NCBI GenBank assembly: GCA_951640195.1
Contig: OX621170.1
Coordinates: 1,674,001-1,738,000, forward strand
From: Porpolomopsis calyptriformis
Taxonomy: Eukaryota; Basidiomycota; Agaricomycetes; Agaricales; Hygrophoraceae
DNA: 64,000 bases
Reading direction: 5' to 3'
Positions 11,053 to 24,620 of the stretch are shown here, piece after piece; the stretch's first letter is position 1, and each line of letters starts with the position of its first letter. A program made the position numbers and the translations under genes. Below the pieces are notes generated by a model, which saw only the letters and a list, made by a program, of their open reading frames with translations, was not told the DNA's origin and searched no databases.

Positions 11053-14000
11053 ATGGCGCGCAACTTGCAAGGCAAACCACCTGACGATGATGACCCGGGA
11101 ACGGCACAGACGAGCGCCGTTGCTGATTCCAGCGTGCCACGTCACAACCTCAGCGACACCCAAAGATGGCCAGCATTGGCCGTAAATTCACCCCAGAGTG
11201 AACGAAGACACTGTGCCAACTTAGACGATGGCAGTTCCCAACTTATGGAAAGAGAGGAGTCGTCGCCAATGACAAGTTGGCGTGTAAGCATGACAATTGA
11301 TCCTACACTTGATACTTTGATGCACACCCTCATTGAGGGTCAAACGAGGACAGGAAACCCTCCCTCGTCACGAAACCTGAATGAACGAGTATACATTCAT
11401 CAAATGTTAAATCTATTACAGCATAATAAAATAGACAATCAATATGAGCGATGAGACCCGTCACCCACACCCAGTCAGATGTCGACTGTCACCCGTAATA
11501 AGAGATGACAAGAAAAGCGCCCACAGAATTGCGAGGCATCGAGCGAGATGCTCTCCAACGTAGTTGACAGGGTCAATGTACTCATTCAGACAAGAACGGG
11601 CAGAATTAGTCGTGAGGAATTCATGAAGCTAGCCAACGACCTTAATAAGGTTATGGTGCGTAAGAATAGCGACAACACCTGTCGAGATAAGACGGATACA
11701 ACCATTCATCCAGATAGGGACGAAGAAGATGAACTTCTACAACAAGCCGAAGCTGAGCTTCACCGTCCTCGACAAGAAGATGAGACGAGCTCCATCTATC
11801 AGAGGCGGCGAGCTGCGGCTGATTGAGTCGATAAACATCGACATGGAAGTAAGAGGAGGAACGACCGGAACAGGTCATTCAAACAAGAAAACGAAGCGGC
11901 CTCGAGACTGGGCACATTCACACTCAAAGACAGAGTGGCCATCCAAAGGTTGAGAAATGGTGACATCTGTGAAACCGGAAGATCTGGCCTGGACGATCAA
12001 GGCATCGCCTTTGACACTTCTGGAGAAACCATAGATTTATGGGCAGAAGGACAAAATGAGTGGTCCAAAAGAGACCGCAGGCTGCCCTCAGATAGAAGGC
12101 GGTATCACTAGTCAGACGACGGTGATTCAGACAACCCAGATCAAGGATCGTCTTCTGATGATGAGTCCGATTGTAGCAAAATGACGGACACTGGAAGTGA
12201 CCAGTCGAGGAATCGACCATCTGACGCTACTGGACATGGTAGTAAGAGAACGTCTAAACAGATGTCAAAGACAACAATACGACACAGAAGTCGTAGCCAT
12301 AAACCTCATAAATATGAGGGGAAAGATCGACGCTCTGATTACCTCAGAGACATTCATTGTAAATATCATAAATTAATTGATGAACAAGTGGGCAAACCAC
12401 TGAAAGGAAACCTATCCGGTCTCCAAACCTCATCACCTAAACTGCCTACTCCAAAAGAGTATAGCGGTGAGGAGGACATCGAGAAATTCGATGGGTGGCT
12501 TCAATCATTCTTGAGATGGTTGAAATTGTCCAACTACGCTGGACCTAATGCTGAGCTAGAGTGTATTGCGTTAATGGCTATTTATCTTGCGGACAAAGCA
12601 AGACAATGGTTCAATGACAATGTTGACAGCGTGTCTAGGCAGAAACTCCAATGGACATTTACAGAGGTCATCACCGGATTGTACGACCGGTTCATTCATG
12701 AAGCATCTATACAGGATGCTACAACGAAATTCTATTTGAGAAAGTATACCATGGAAGGTGGTGTCTCAGGATTCTTCTATGACCTTGAGAGGTATGCAGG
12801 TCATATGATACATGAGCCTGACTCGTATACATTTAAAACCCAATTGCTATTGGGTCTACCTGCAAGGATAACTGACGCAGTTGTCCAGAAAGGCATTACC
12901 GCTGAAACCTCATCACTTGAGACAATCCTCAAAGTTGCTCGACGTGTCGAAGAGAGCATTCATATAAAGCATCACTACAATGAGCGACGCAAGGCGACAT
13001 CTGGAGTAACCAGTCAGCCAAAAGCAACCGCGAATATGCGGCCGCCAACAAATCAGATGACAAATAAAGAGACACTGTCGTACATGAAGCCAGTGTACAA
13101 TAAGTACACTAACAAATGAGGTCCATACCGACTGTATAGACTAACTGACAACCATCAGCCTTACAGACCACTGCCAAATTGACCAAGCGGTTCTGGAAGT
13201 AAACCGATGCAGCAGGCACTGGCACATAGTAGGAACCAGATGGGATCGTCTGGTGTGAAATGCTATGCATGTGGCAAATTTGGCCATTATGCGACTGATC
13301 CGAAATGTCCCAATTTTGGGAAGCCCCGAATGGCAGCAATCCAAGAAGGGGAGGATGCATTCAAAATGGTAGCAGAAGACGCTATTGATGAGAATGAGCA
13401 AGAGGCAGACGAGCCTCACAACAACTACAGAATCGTAGTTGAGGAAGAAGAGGACGATCCTTTACAAGGATCGCAGTATACATCACAAGGTGAAGAGTAT
13501 CACCTCCAAGAATATAATGAGTATGAGGAGTACTCACAAGAGGAAGATGACAATAACATCGTCAATGAACAGATACGTTCAATCCGAGAAATGAGTAACC
13601 ATACTCGTGAATTGATAGCGTCTATAAACGACGAACAAGTGTTCAAAGAAGACACTCAACCCAAACCATGGATTCATAAGTCCAGCAGACAGCAGGACTG
13701 CCCAGTGAAACTGAGCATGAAAGTAAGGCCTTTAGTGGCTCGCATGGAATTAAACGGCCTCGTAGCCATTGTAATGTTCGATACAGGTAGCACTTCTGAT
13801 GCCATTAGCCCAGAATTTGCGAGAGTTGCAAATTTGAAAATATATCAGTTGAAGGACCCTGTTCCAATCCAACTAGGATGCTGCGGTAGCAGATCGCGGA
13901 TTAACTACAGTACTTACTATCCCATGTGATACTTTCATATCGCAAAGAAATACTACTTCGATATTGTAAATATCAACAGATTCGATGCCATAATTGGCAT

Positions 14001-17000
14001 TGGGTTCATGCGTGAATTCAAAATTACGCTAGAACCTAGCGTGAACCAGATAATGGTCTGCAGGGTAGCCACTCCCACTCTAACTGAAGGGGAGGAAAAT
14101 GATGAAATTGTGCGCAGACAATTGCTGCGACAAACTGAACAAAGGTCTGCTGAATGACTAGCAGACACAGAACCAAAAGGTTCTGCAGGGAAGATGTCCA
14201 GACAGGATGTCATAGAAACCGACAAACCAAAAGAGTTTGTTAAGGAGTTCTCAAGAAAAAGGTGTTCAGACGCGAACACAAAGAAAATAAACGAGAGTAC
14301 CCCTACCAGGTCTAATGAAAAGATGCTACTGAGTGTAGCTCAAATTGTTCAACTGAACGAAAGGACTGAAATGTCACTAACACACAAGGACAGACCTCGC
14401 CTTCGAGCCAAATGGATCGAAGTGTGCCAAGATATTATGCACAGAGTACCTGAGGAATTACCTCTGGTACATGGTGTCAATCACCACATACCTCTTATCG
14501 ACGAAGATAAGAAGTACAACTACTACCTTCCAAGATGTCTGGACTCGCTAAAGCCTCAGCTTATGGCGAAGATCACGTGGTACATGCGTGCCGGATGGTG
14601 GGAATTGGTGCAAACTGATCAAGCAGCTCCGATGCTGTGCATTCCAAAGAAGAATGGCACTCTACGGACGCCAATTGATTGTCGTAAATGCAATGACAAT
14701 ACTCTGAAGGACGTTATGCCCTTTCCTGACCAAGACCAGATTAGATATGATGTGGCCGGTGGAACAATAAGGTCAAAAATCGACCTATCAGATGCTTATG
14801 AGCAGGTACGGACAGTACCTGAAGACGTGCATAAAAGCGCATTTGCAACAATATATGGCACCTACGTGAGCCATACAATGCAGATAGGAGACTGCAACGC
14901 ACCCACTACATTCCAGCAGGTAATGACAATGATTTTTTGAGATTTTATCAGCATATTCATGCATGCCTATCTTGATGATCTATTCGTCTATAGTGCTTCT
15001 GTCTCGGAGCACGAAAAACACTTGGGTCTCATGTTTGGTAAACTATGAGAATACAAGTTCTACCTCCAAGAGGAGAAGTGCGAACTGTACGCCGATGTAA
15101 TTGACTGTCTAGGTCATAAGATAGACGACAAAGGGCTACACGCAGATGCCGATAAAATGGTGAGAATACGCGATTGGCAACAACCGCGCAATTACAACGA
15201 TGTCCAGAAATTTATAGGACTTGTACAATATCTGGCACATTTCCTGCTGGATATCTCAAGTTATACAGGGCCGTTAGCAGCCATGACTGCGAACGGGCAA
15301 CTGTTCGCGTGGAGACCAATCCACGATAAATGCTTTGAAATGATAAAGCAGATATGCTGCTCGACACCTGTACTAGTGCCGATATGTCACAAGAAAGATG
15401 AACCCATATGGGTCATCTGCGATGCCTCAATACATGGCGTCGGCACAATGTACAGACAAGGTCCTACCTGGCAAACCTGCAGACCAGCAGGTTTTATGTC
15501 ACGAAAGTTTACAGATGCTCAATGAAATTATCGTATGTTCAAGCATGAAACGATCGCGATCCTCAAAGCTCTCCTTAAATGGGAGGACAAATTGATAGGA
15601 TATCGGGTTCATATTGTGACCAACCATCAAGCTCTTGAGTTCTTCAAGACACAAAGACGCCTGTCTAGCCGACAAGCTCGTTGGATGGAATACCTGTCAA
15701 GATTTGACTTTGACATAACATACATCAAAGGGCAACTGAATAAAGTTGCTGATGCATTATCACATTATTATGAAAGTGATACATGGTATGACGCTCATCC
15801 TATGAGCGAATATGTAGACGTAGATATATGCCTAGACCCAGAAAAGGATGATCTCCCTTGGGATCATCTAAATGAAATTAATACTGGAGCCATCGAAATG
15901 AAGGCTATCCAGGTCATCGAAGACATTCAACGACACCGAAGCAATCGTCTTCTCAAAAGAGAAGAAGATAGAGATGTGCAAGCGGCAGCACTTGCACTAG
16001 TTCCAATTCCAGAAATGGAACCAATGAAAAAATTGAGATCATCCCTGGACAATCCAACAATATTCTAATCCCATAAACGGGGAGAGAACTTGCGCGCTTG
16101 TATAGAGTGTGATGAATCACTGACAGTAGCGATTCGCAGAGGATACATATCCGACACATTATTCAGCAAGGTTCTCAAGAACCCTGATCACCATAAGGCG
16201 TTCACTGTCTGTGAAGGCCTGATTTGGTCCAAGAATTTGGGGGGAGAGGAAGTACTATGTATCCCATCTGCAAAGATGGGACAAGAATCAATTTTCGGCC
16301 TGATCATTGATCAAGCACACTCAATAGTGGGCCATTTTGGTCCGCAACGTACCGCCGACTATGTAAGATGATGGTACTGGTAGCCTAGATATTTAGCCAC
16401 ATTAAACAATTCTGCAAGTCATGTCAGACTTGTCAAACGTCGAAAGACAATATGCAGCGCCCGACAGGACTGCTGCATTCATTACCCATACCCACAAAAC
16501 CATGGCAATCAATAGGAATGGACTTTATTGGTCCGTTTCCCAAAATTGATGGGTACAATTACCTATGGGTAGTTATTTGTTGAATGATATCAATGATCCA
16601 CCTAATTCCGGTGAATACCAAAACGAAAGCATCAGAGCTTTCGTGGATCTACTTAAAAGAAGTAGTAAGGCTTCACGGTCTTCCCGAAAGTATAGTCTTG
16701 GACAGAGACTCAAAATTTACCTCCAAATGGTGGAGTGAACTTCATAGGCTCTTAGGAGCTAAACTATTGATGTCTACATCTTTCCATCCTCAGATGGATG
16801 GTGCAACTGAATGAGCAAATCGTTCAATAGGTCAAATCCTCCGAGCAACCGTAAGCTCAGATCAACGAGACTGGATCGCAAAGATCCCGATGACCAAATT
16901 CGCAATTAACGCGAGTATCAGTGAAGCTACAGGCTTCGCCCCGTTTGAGCTGAACAGAGCATATATGCCCACTATGATTAAGCAGGTAGAAAACACTGCT

Positions 17001-17612
17001 GAGACACCGCCAGGTGTCCAAGCATTTGCTCAACAAGCACTGCAGAATCTGGCAGCTGCTCACAACGCGATCATTGCGCATTGCGTATTTCAAAGACACT
17101 ACGCTAATCAGCGTAGAAGGGAAGAACCGTCGATAAAAGTAAACGACTTCATGTACCTATCGACTAAGAACCTTAAACTACCGCAAGGTAGAGCAGGGAA
17201 ACTACTGCCAAGGTTCGTTGGGCTGTACAAAGTCATACGGGCCTTTCCTAATGAATCCAACTATGAGTTGGAACTCCCCGACGAGCTCGCAAAGCGACAG
17301 ATTCATCTGCGCTTTCACATAAATTTGCTGCATCTGCACCATCCAAATGATGATGCGTTATTCCCTAACTGAGTGTCAGTAGATGCTTATGATTTTGGTG
17401 AACCATTTCAAACCGAATAGTTAGTTGACGAAATAGTCGGCCATAAGTGGGACAACCGAAAACTTGAGCTGGAGGTTCGTTGGAACCTCAGAGACATGAC
17501 ATGGGAGCCCATCTCGTCGTGTAAAGAGCTTAGTGCTCTAGATAAATATCTAACCCTAATGGGTGTAGATACCCCTCATCAACTGCCGAGATGGCTAGTT
17601 AAGAGGCACTGA
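11053..17612 (+). pseudogene. Gy-1 gag-pol polyprotein with chromodomain
   Basis: One frame runs from ATG 11053 (MARNLQGKPPDDDD) to about 16380, and a single frameshift then carries it to TGA 17610. Domains in order: a long acidic N-terminal gag; gag core (about 12400-13100); zinc knuckle CYACGKFGHYATDPKC (about 13261); aspartic protease MFDTGSTSDA; RT with YLDDLF; RNase H with TNHQALEFF and RQARWMEYLSRF; integrase HHCC (FCKSCQTC), MDFIGP and VLDRDSKFTSKWW; and a chromodomain-like segment (VDEIVGHKWDNRKLELEVRW...TWEP). About 17 in-frame stops occur, mostly TGA, for example at 11506, 13117, 14938, 15523 and 16812. At 15523 and 16812 context suggests CGA (Arg) originally. Also DALSHYY where the usual motif is DALSRYY. 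Not functional as it stands. Confidence 0.93.
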
Positions 17613-18028
17613 ATGCTGACTGCACTCAGAGCCTTGAGGCATGCCGACAAGCACACCTCGTATGCACGCTAAACCAAGTGTGACCAATAATTGCCTTAAT
17701 CGGCTATCAAGGGACTGGACATACCCAGTCCGGTGGCAGACTCACCCCAATTGGGGTAATTAGAGGCACTAAAAATGATGCCACAAGTCTAAGCATGACT
17801 TGTATAAAAGCATGACAAACAAAAAACAATGGTAGAAAAATTTCTACCCCGTACGACAATGTCGAATGAAAACAACACACCCATAAGCGTAAGTGCAAGC
17901 CCCCGCCCTGTAGACCCGAGACTACCGGAAACGGTGGAAGATGACGGGGATCAGCTAATGGCTGGTCCCAACGAAGTCATCAGACCCCCGCGCCAGACAC
18001 GGCGTGGGCCCTCTTCTGAAGGGGAGAG

Positions 18029-18387
18029 TGTTAGACAGCAGTCTAGGGTTGATCGCAAGGTTTTACTTTAGGCTCTGGGTGTAGGGTTTTAAAGGGTTGG
18101 AAGACTACTGATTGGGGTGTTAATGAAAGAAACAGACTTATCCTAAGTCTATCTACTGCTAGCTTTATATACTAGCTAAGTATGAGTCATACTGACTACG
18201 TGTGAGTCGTAATGACTATGGATGAGTCATGTAGATAAGGAGAGTGATGGTAGACTAAATATAGATATGGCTTGGTCACCTTCTATTACTAAGCAGAGCT
18301 TGGGTGGCTAAGCGGCTATTGATGTAAACTGTCTAATGTAAATAGGAATAGATGAGCAAAGGAAAAAGAAAAAATATATCTCTGACA
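18029..18387 (-). repeat. 3' LTR of copy A (element orientation)
   Basis: 359 bp, TG..CA. Contains three ~20-bp ATGACTCAT-type units (18178-18231), a TATA box, and the self-complementary primer sequence agaaacagactt at 18128-18139 (plus-strand reading). Confidence 0.95.
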
Positions 18388-18560
18388 TTCACCTCCACAA
18401 AAAGGAAATTTGTCCTGAATTTTGAGAAGACCCTTCGAAGTGAAGGAAGGGTGTCAAGGGGAGGTGTAAAGGGATGGTAGAGGTGGGTAGAGGGGTGATG
18501 AGATGGGTGAGCGATGAAGAGGAGGGATGAGTGGACAGATGTCGGATCAAAGACTATCCA

Positions 18561-19485
18561 CTAGGTATGCTTTTCCTCAACTCTCCAGTAGATATCACCT
18601 TCTCTAACCACACATCCAGAAGGGAGGCGTAAGGAATACTGTTCGTTCGGGAACAGCATCCGGTCCCTAGGTCGCGCCATTATAAACTGGGGGTTGAAGC
18701 AGGTGTCCATCTGGGTCAAACCAGTGGTAACGGCCATCCAACTCCTGGGCACATCGCAACCAAGTTTCAGCCAGCTCCCTACACATCACAGCATTCTCCT
18801 CCAGGTCAAGGATCCTTTCGTACTTGGCATCCATCATCAAGCGGTACCCGTTCCGGGCAGTATAGAGTCGGTCGACAATGCGATGGATATGGTGTGAGAT
18901 GGGGTCTTCGGGGATAGTGGGGGTGGTGACATCGGATTCGTCCTGGTCCGGTATAACCATCAAAAGTTGGCGCCCAACTTGGTATGCCTCCAGCCAATCT
19001 TCGAGTTGATTCTTCTTGTCGTCAAAGTCGCTGTCCTTGTCAAACGTGTACTAGTGACGGTCGTAGTTAAGTTCGCATCGACGTGCTCCAGAGATAAAAG
19101 GGATGTAGGTTTCGGGGCACCCAGATAGGTGCTCAACCTTGGCAAAGGGGAGCCCTCAGTAGTTACGGTTTCGTCCCGGCTTGTCGTTTCGGCTTCTTGA
19201 ACCGTCGGGTAACCAAGACACTGTCGGACGAGGAAGAGGAGGAAGAAGAATCGGGGGGGAGGTTGGAGGTAGAAGTGGTGGGGTTCCCTCGAGGTGGACG
19301 CCTCCCAGTCGACTTGCGAGCATAAAGAACTTGGCGGGGCATTTCATGCTTCTTTTGATGATTGTCGGGAAGGGGAAGTCCTTATAATCGTCGGAGATTG
19401 AAAAGGAGAAAAAGAGGCTCAACGATTGTGATGTCGGTAGTATTTGTGAAAGAGAGTTAAATCGCCGCTTGAATAGACTTTTCAT
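18561..19485 (-). pseudogene. Copy A accessory ORF downstream of chromodomain
   Basis: In element orientation, an open region follows and slightly overlaps the gag-pol end. It starts MKSLFKRRFNSLSQ (19485) and runs through a Pro-rich stretch, an acidic segment (FDKDSDFDDKKNQLEDWLEAYQ), a helical AKYERILDLEENAVMCRELA segment with WLRCAQELDGRYHWFDPDG, and REGDIYWRVEEKHT. Stops and frame changes break it into three pieces. Copy B has the same ORF at 38124-38970, so it belongs to the family. No known domain recognised; residue composition suggests a small acidic coiled-coil protein. Confidence 0.6.
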
Positions 19486-22400
19486 AATTCATTAAGACGT
19501 CTTTTGTGTGCTTGAGGTTCCATCATGGTTCCCAGGTGGCTGCCTCTATCGGGTAGCCTTTCCACTTGATTAGGTATTGTCGGTTCCGTTTTCCTGGGGT
19601 GTGATTGAGAATACATTCCACTTCATACTCGGGCTCTCCTTCGATCACATCCGGAGGTGGTCAGAGATTGTCATCTTCTCCGATTGGGGGGTGGAGATCG
19701 AGATTCTCTTCTAGAGCCTTGAGTAGTGAAACGTGAAACACGGGATGAATCCTCCATGACAGTGGTAGCTTTAGTTGGTAAGCCACAGGCAATACTTGTT
19801 TTAGGATTATAAAAGGTCCGAGCCAGCGGACATCCAGTTTCTTCGTGGGCCGGCCAGTTTTCAAATTCTTGGCATCAAGCCAGACCCTTTGTCCTTCATA
19901 AAATGTGGGTTCCTTTTGACGTTTTCGATCGGCATAGAGCTTCATTGAGTTAGCGGTCTTTTGGAGAGACTCTTCAGTGTTCTCTCTAGCCCTAGTGAGC
20001 TGCACATAAAACTCATTGGCATCGGGATTTGAGGTTTGGGTTGGAACTGATAAGGGGGTGTGAGGGTGTTAGCCATATTCAAGCCAGAAGGGGGATTGGT
20101 GAGTGGAGGAATGTTCTCGGTTGTTATAAGCAAACTCCGCCGGAGCTAACCAATCTTTCCAATCGTCTTGCATGAAGTTAGTGTAGAGCTGTACATACTG
20201 CTCTAACTCTTGATTGGTTCGTTTGGTTTATCCGTCTGTTTGGGGGTGATAGGAGGTAGAAAGCCCAGAAGTGGTTCCTAGGAGTTTGTTCAATGACATA
20301 GCGAATTTTGATGAGAACTGGGTTCCTCGATCAGTAATGATCTTCTCTGGCCATCCATGGTGCTTCCAGACATGTTCTTGAAACAGCGCAGCAGTTCCTT
20401 TAGCAGATAGGTTTCCAGTTGTTGGGATGAAGTGAGCCCGTTTGGTGAATCTGTCCACCACAACTAGAATAGCATCAAATCCTTTTGAATTAGGGAGTTC
20501 CATGATTAGATCAGCAGTGATCTGTTGCCACGGTTTAGTAGGAGGGGGTAACGGTTGGAGAAGTCCAGTGGGTTTCTGTGGATAAACCTTGGTCTGTTGA
20601 CAAGCTTCATGTAATTGGTGATATCTTGTGGGGCACCTTCCCATGTATAATTATGGAGGAGCAGTTCCTTCGTCTTCTCAATGCCGGGATGGCCACCAGT
20701 GGGTGTGTCGTGGGTCAATCGAATAATTTCTGTGTGCAAAGATACGTCCTTTGGCACAACTATACGATCTCTAGCATCGCGCACAATGCCATCTACGTGG
20801 GTGTATCCGGAAGAGGGATCTTCAATTTTAGCCATGATCTCGAGAGGTAGGGGGGAATGAAAACAAAGCTTGGATAAAAAGTTGGGGGACGATAAACTGA
20901 TAATCGCATTGATGAAAAGTGTATTGACAAAAAGTTCTTTTGGCAGAAGGACCTTGTCCTCCACCTCCTCATAAGACTCCGGGTAATGATCTGGACGTTT
21001 GGAGAGACCATCAGCCTTATTCTTGATTCTAGGCTGGTAGCTGATTCTGAACCAAAAGCAAGCTAAAAACTCAGACCATCTAGCCTGGCATCTGGAGAGC
21101 TGATGACTGGTCATGAAGTATTGGAGGGACTGGTTGTCAGTCTTGATCATAATGGGTTGCCGTGTCCCTTGCAGAAGGTATCTCCATTCATTCAAGGCAG
21201 ATATGATGGCTAAAAGCTCTTGGTCATGGGTGGGGTAATTTCGTTCAGCTGGGAGGAGGGTCTTGGAGTAGAAGCCAATGGGATGCCAATCTTCTTCGTT
21301 ATTCTCTTTCTGGGTCAAGACTGCACCCAGTGCAACACCAGAAGCATCCATCTCCAGAAGGTAAGGAAGGTCTGGCTTTGGGGTCCTCAAAACAGGAGCA
21401 GAGGTAAGTGCATTCTTGAGGGTATCAAAAGCACATTGTTGCCTAGGAGTCCAAATCCATTCTTGATCCTTTCATAGGAGCTCATTAAGAGGACAAGCAA
21501 TCAGGGAGTAATCCTTGATAAACCTCCGCCAAAAGTTGGCAGTGCCAAGGAAGGATTGGAGATCTCGTTTCTTCTGAGGGATAGGCCAGGTTCTGATCGC
21601 CTCAACCTTCTTGGGGTTAATAGCGATGTGGCCTTTAGAGATCATCATCCCCAGATAAATCACTTCCTTTTTCTCGAACTGGCACTTGACAGGTTTGCAG
21701 GACAGTTGATTCTTCTCCATGATCTCTAGAGTTCATTCCAGCCAATAGGTGAGTTCAGTGAGGTCCTTTCCCATGATCAGGATATCATCAATATAGATAT
21801 GGACCTGCTTGGAATCGATAACCTCTTTGAAGAGAACGTCGATCATTCATTGGAAGGAGGCAGGTGAGTTTCGCATTCCAAAGAACATAACGGTGGGCTC
21901 GAACAGCCCTCGTCAAGTGTTGAAGGCTCCTTTCCATTCGTCTCCTTCTTTGATACGAATATTGTTAAAGCCCCATCAGATATCCATGACTGTGAACAGT
22001 TCCGCTTCTGATAACTTGGTCTGTTGAATAATCTCAGAGATGAGAGGTAAGGGATAGGCGTCTGGGATTGTGTGAGCATTCAGATAGCGATAGTCTTGGA
22101 TTGGACGTAGTCCAGCATCTTGTCCTTGGGCATTAACTTCTTCACCTTTGGCAGCAAAGAAGAAGGAGGCAGCTTGTTTGGAGTTTGATTGTTGTATTTG
22201 TCCACTTGCAAGTTGTTCCTCCAGGAATTCATTCAGCTTTCCCTGTTCGTACTCAGTGAGTTTGTACACCTTTCTGATCTTGGGTCTAAAGGTAGGTTCG
22301 AGATCGATCACATGGTCAAATTCTGGTCGTCGTGGGGGAAGTTCATCGAAGGTAGTCTTCATAAACACCTTCTAGTGCCTCCAGTATTTCTTTGGCACAT

Positions 22401-24488
22401 ACTTTTTCATATCTTCCTCCACAGTAGTGGGTCTTGCATGATCTCCCAGTGAGACCAGTCTGATAATCTTGGCGTAGGAGTCGCCATTCAACATAGAGCC
22501 TACTCATGACACTATTACTCCAGCCTGAGAAGTCTTGGTTAGGGCCACAGTCTGACATGAAGTCAGTGTTCCAGCCTTCCACTCAACCAGGGGATCGTTA
22601 CGTTTGAGCCACGGGTAGCTGAGGATAACCTGTATCATATCTCCTAAATTTGTCACTTCCAAATGGGTTCATTCCCTAGGAAAATCCGGCATCTCCATCC
22701 ACAGGTCTACAGCATATTTGATGGGACCTCCTCGGTTGTCTGTCCCATCTGCGTTCCGCACGGGGATTGGTCCTTCCAATCGATAAAAAGGGATATCGCG
22801 CTCCTGCATGAAGTTCCAGTTTATAAAGCATCCAGAGGCGCCAGAGTCTATCAATGCACTGGCGGCAATTCGTCTACCAGTGTCTGTGGTTTCCAACCAA
22901 AGGGGTATGGTTAAAGCTTCTTCGCTCGAATCAAGTGCACCAAGAATTTGGGAAATAGATTGCATAGGGGTAGTGGTACACATAGAAAAGGAGTCCGCAA
23001 TGCACGAGCTATTGTCCGGACTGTTCAAAAACCCTGTTTCTCCAAAGCTCTCTTCAGCTCTTCTTTCCTCTTAGGCTCCCAGTTGACGATACCACATTTC
23101 TCGAAGTCTTGACGAGAATCTTCATTGGAGTTAACCTCCTCAATCGAGGCTGAGGTCTCCAGAACTCGAACATTTCTCCCTCAACTAGGTTTCTTTCCTC
23201 CACGACCTCTAGCTGCTAGGGTGAAGGAGCGGCTTCCAGAACTAGAAGTACTCGTCCTAGGAGCATTGGGACAAGAACTGGCAAAGTGGCCAAATCGTCC
23301 ACAGTTGAAACATGCTCCTTTGGGAATTCCTCCTAGTGAAGCAGGCTTTTCTTCTTGTTTGATTCTGGGGGCAGCAGGGTTGGAATAGGTGGAGGGACCA
23401 GCAGGTGGTCCTTGTCGGTAGGGGGTGTTGGTGATACGAGTGTTATGAGTCTGGGGCTTAGAAGATGTTCTAGCCAGGAATTCTCGATGTCGTCTGTCAA
23501 GTTCTGCAGCACGAGACTGCCATTCAAAGAGGGTGGTGGGTTGACAATCTGAGAAGTAGATCTGTCGCAAAAGGGAGGGGTTGAGTCCGGCTTTATATAA
23601 AGTCACTGAAGCTTCTTGTCCGTATCCAGTATCATGGGCCTATCAATTGAAATTGATGTTGTACTCCTCTGTGCTCTTGTTGAACTGCTTGACATCCTTG
23701 ATCTTCAGTTGAGCAGTTGACTTGGGGTCCAAGTCTCCAAAGTCTCGGGTGAGGGCTTGTTCAAAGACAGCCCAATCGGCACCAACCCAGTTCAACGTTG
23801 TGTAAGCGTCTACTTGACGCTTAGCCTATGGTTCTGCATTTCCTCCAATCATAAACGACAAGGCATAGATAATCTTGTCGGCCTCTGAGATTCCTGGTCA
23901 TCCCAAATGATTCAACTTCACTTGACGCAGGAAGTTGCGGAGTTTGGTGGGATCACCAGAGAATTCGTCAGGAGGGTTCATCTTGATCTTGGCGGGGGCA
24001 GGGGCAGGGGCAGGGACAGGGGCAGGGGCAGGGACAGGTTGGGGGAATACTGGGGGTGCTTGGAGAGGTTGGGGGAATAGCCCAAGAGGGGCAGGGACAG
24101 GTTGGGGGCCTATGAGGTTGGCCATCAATATTTGAAGTTGTTGTTCAATTCTATGACTCGCTTGCGCTTGGTCTTGTTGGACCTGCAGCAATTGTTGATA
24201 ATCCTGCTTCATGATCTCGAAGGCTACATGTGGATCTTCTTCTTCATCCTCATCATTGTCCTCAGCTTGACCTTTCCCTTTTGAGTGAGAGGGACCCGCT
24301 TGTTCTTCTTCTTGTTCTTCTTCTTGGGCAGGGTCAACCGTCTCGTTGTGGAAGGGAGCTGGGGCAGGAGGGAGAGAGCCTTCCTGGGAGAGAGGGATAG
24401 CAGGGTGAGGGATAGTGGATGATGAACGAGTCAAAACCATTAGTGGAACAGTGGCAGTTGGATATTGGGGGGCTTGACGGGAATACAA
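19457..24488 (-). pseudogene. Copy A gag-pol polyprotein with chromodomain
   Basis: Reads leftward from about 24488. Gag: Glu-rich and Pro/Ala/Val-rich parts, then KMNPPDEFSGDPTKLRNFL. Zinc knuckle CFNCGRFGHFASSC, protease LIDSGASGCFIN, RT (RPIQDYRYLNAHTIPDAYPL; YIDDIL), RNase H (EMDASGVALGAVL; KTDNQSLQYF), integrase (HPGIEKTKELL; ITDRGTQFSSKF), and a chromodomain (YLIKWKGYPIEAATWEP) ending at TAA 19457. Several in-frame stops and a frameshift near the integrase zinc finger (about 20600). Comparison with copy B shows reciprocal CGA/TGA differences: NFN*WAHD here versus NFNRWAHD in B, and LLRQIY here versus LL*QIY in B. Confidence 0.93.
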
Positions 24489-24608
24489 GGGGAGAGAGCA
24501 AGCCTAATCGATGTTAATGTCTGGGTGGTGAAATTGATCTCGTGGGCGAAGACCTTCAGCACTGGCCAGACAGAGTAGGGGTTGTATAGCGTGGAGTGAG
24601 CAAGAAGG

Positions 24609-24620
24609 AAGTCTGTTTCT
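24609..24620 (-). promoter_or_regulatory. Copy A primer binding site (self-priming type)
   Basis: Directly abuts the 5' LTR at 24621. Read on the minus strand it is AGAAACAGACTT, the exact reverse complement of a 12-mer in the LTR R region, 29-34 nt downstream of the TATA box. Confidence 0.8.

Noticed and set aside
11053..17612. TGA reassigned as a sense codon in Gy-1 and C
   Set aside because: Sister copies have CGA at the same codons, TGA is absent inside intact host genes, and other stops (TAG, TAA) and frameshifts also occur. Decay explains the pattern.
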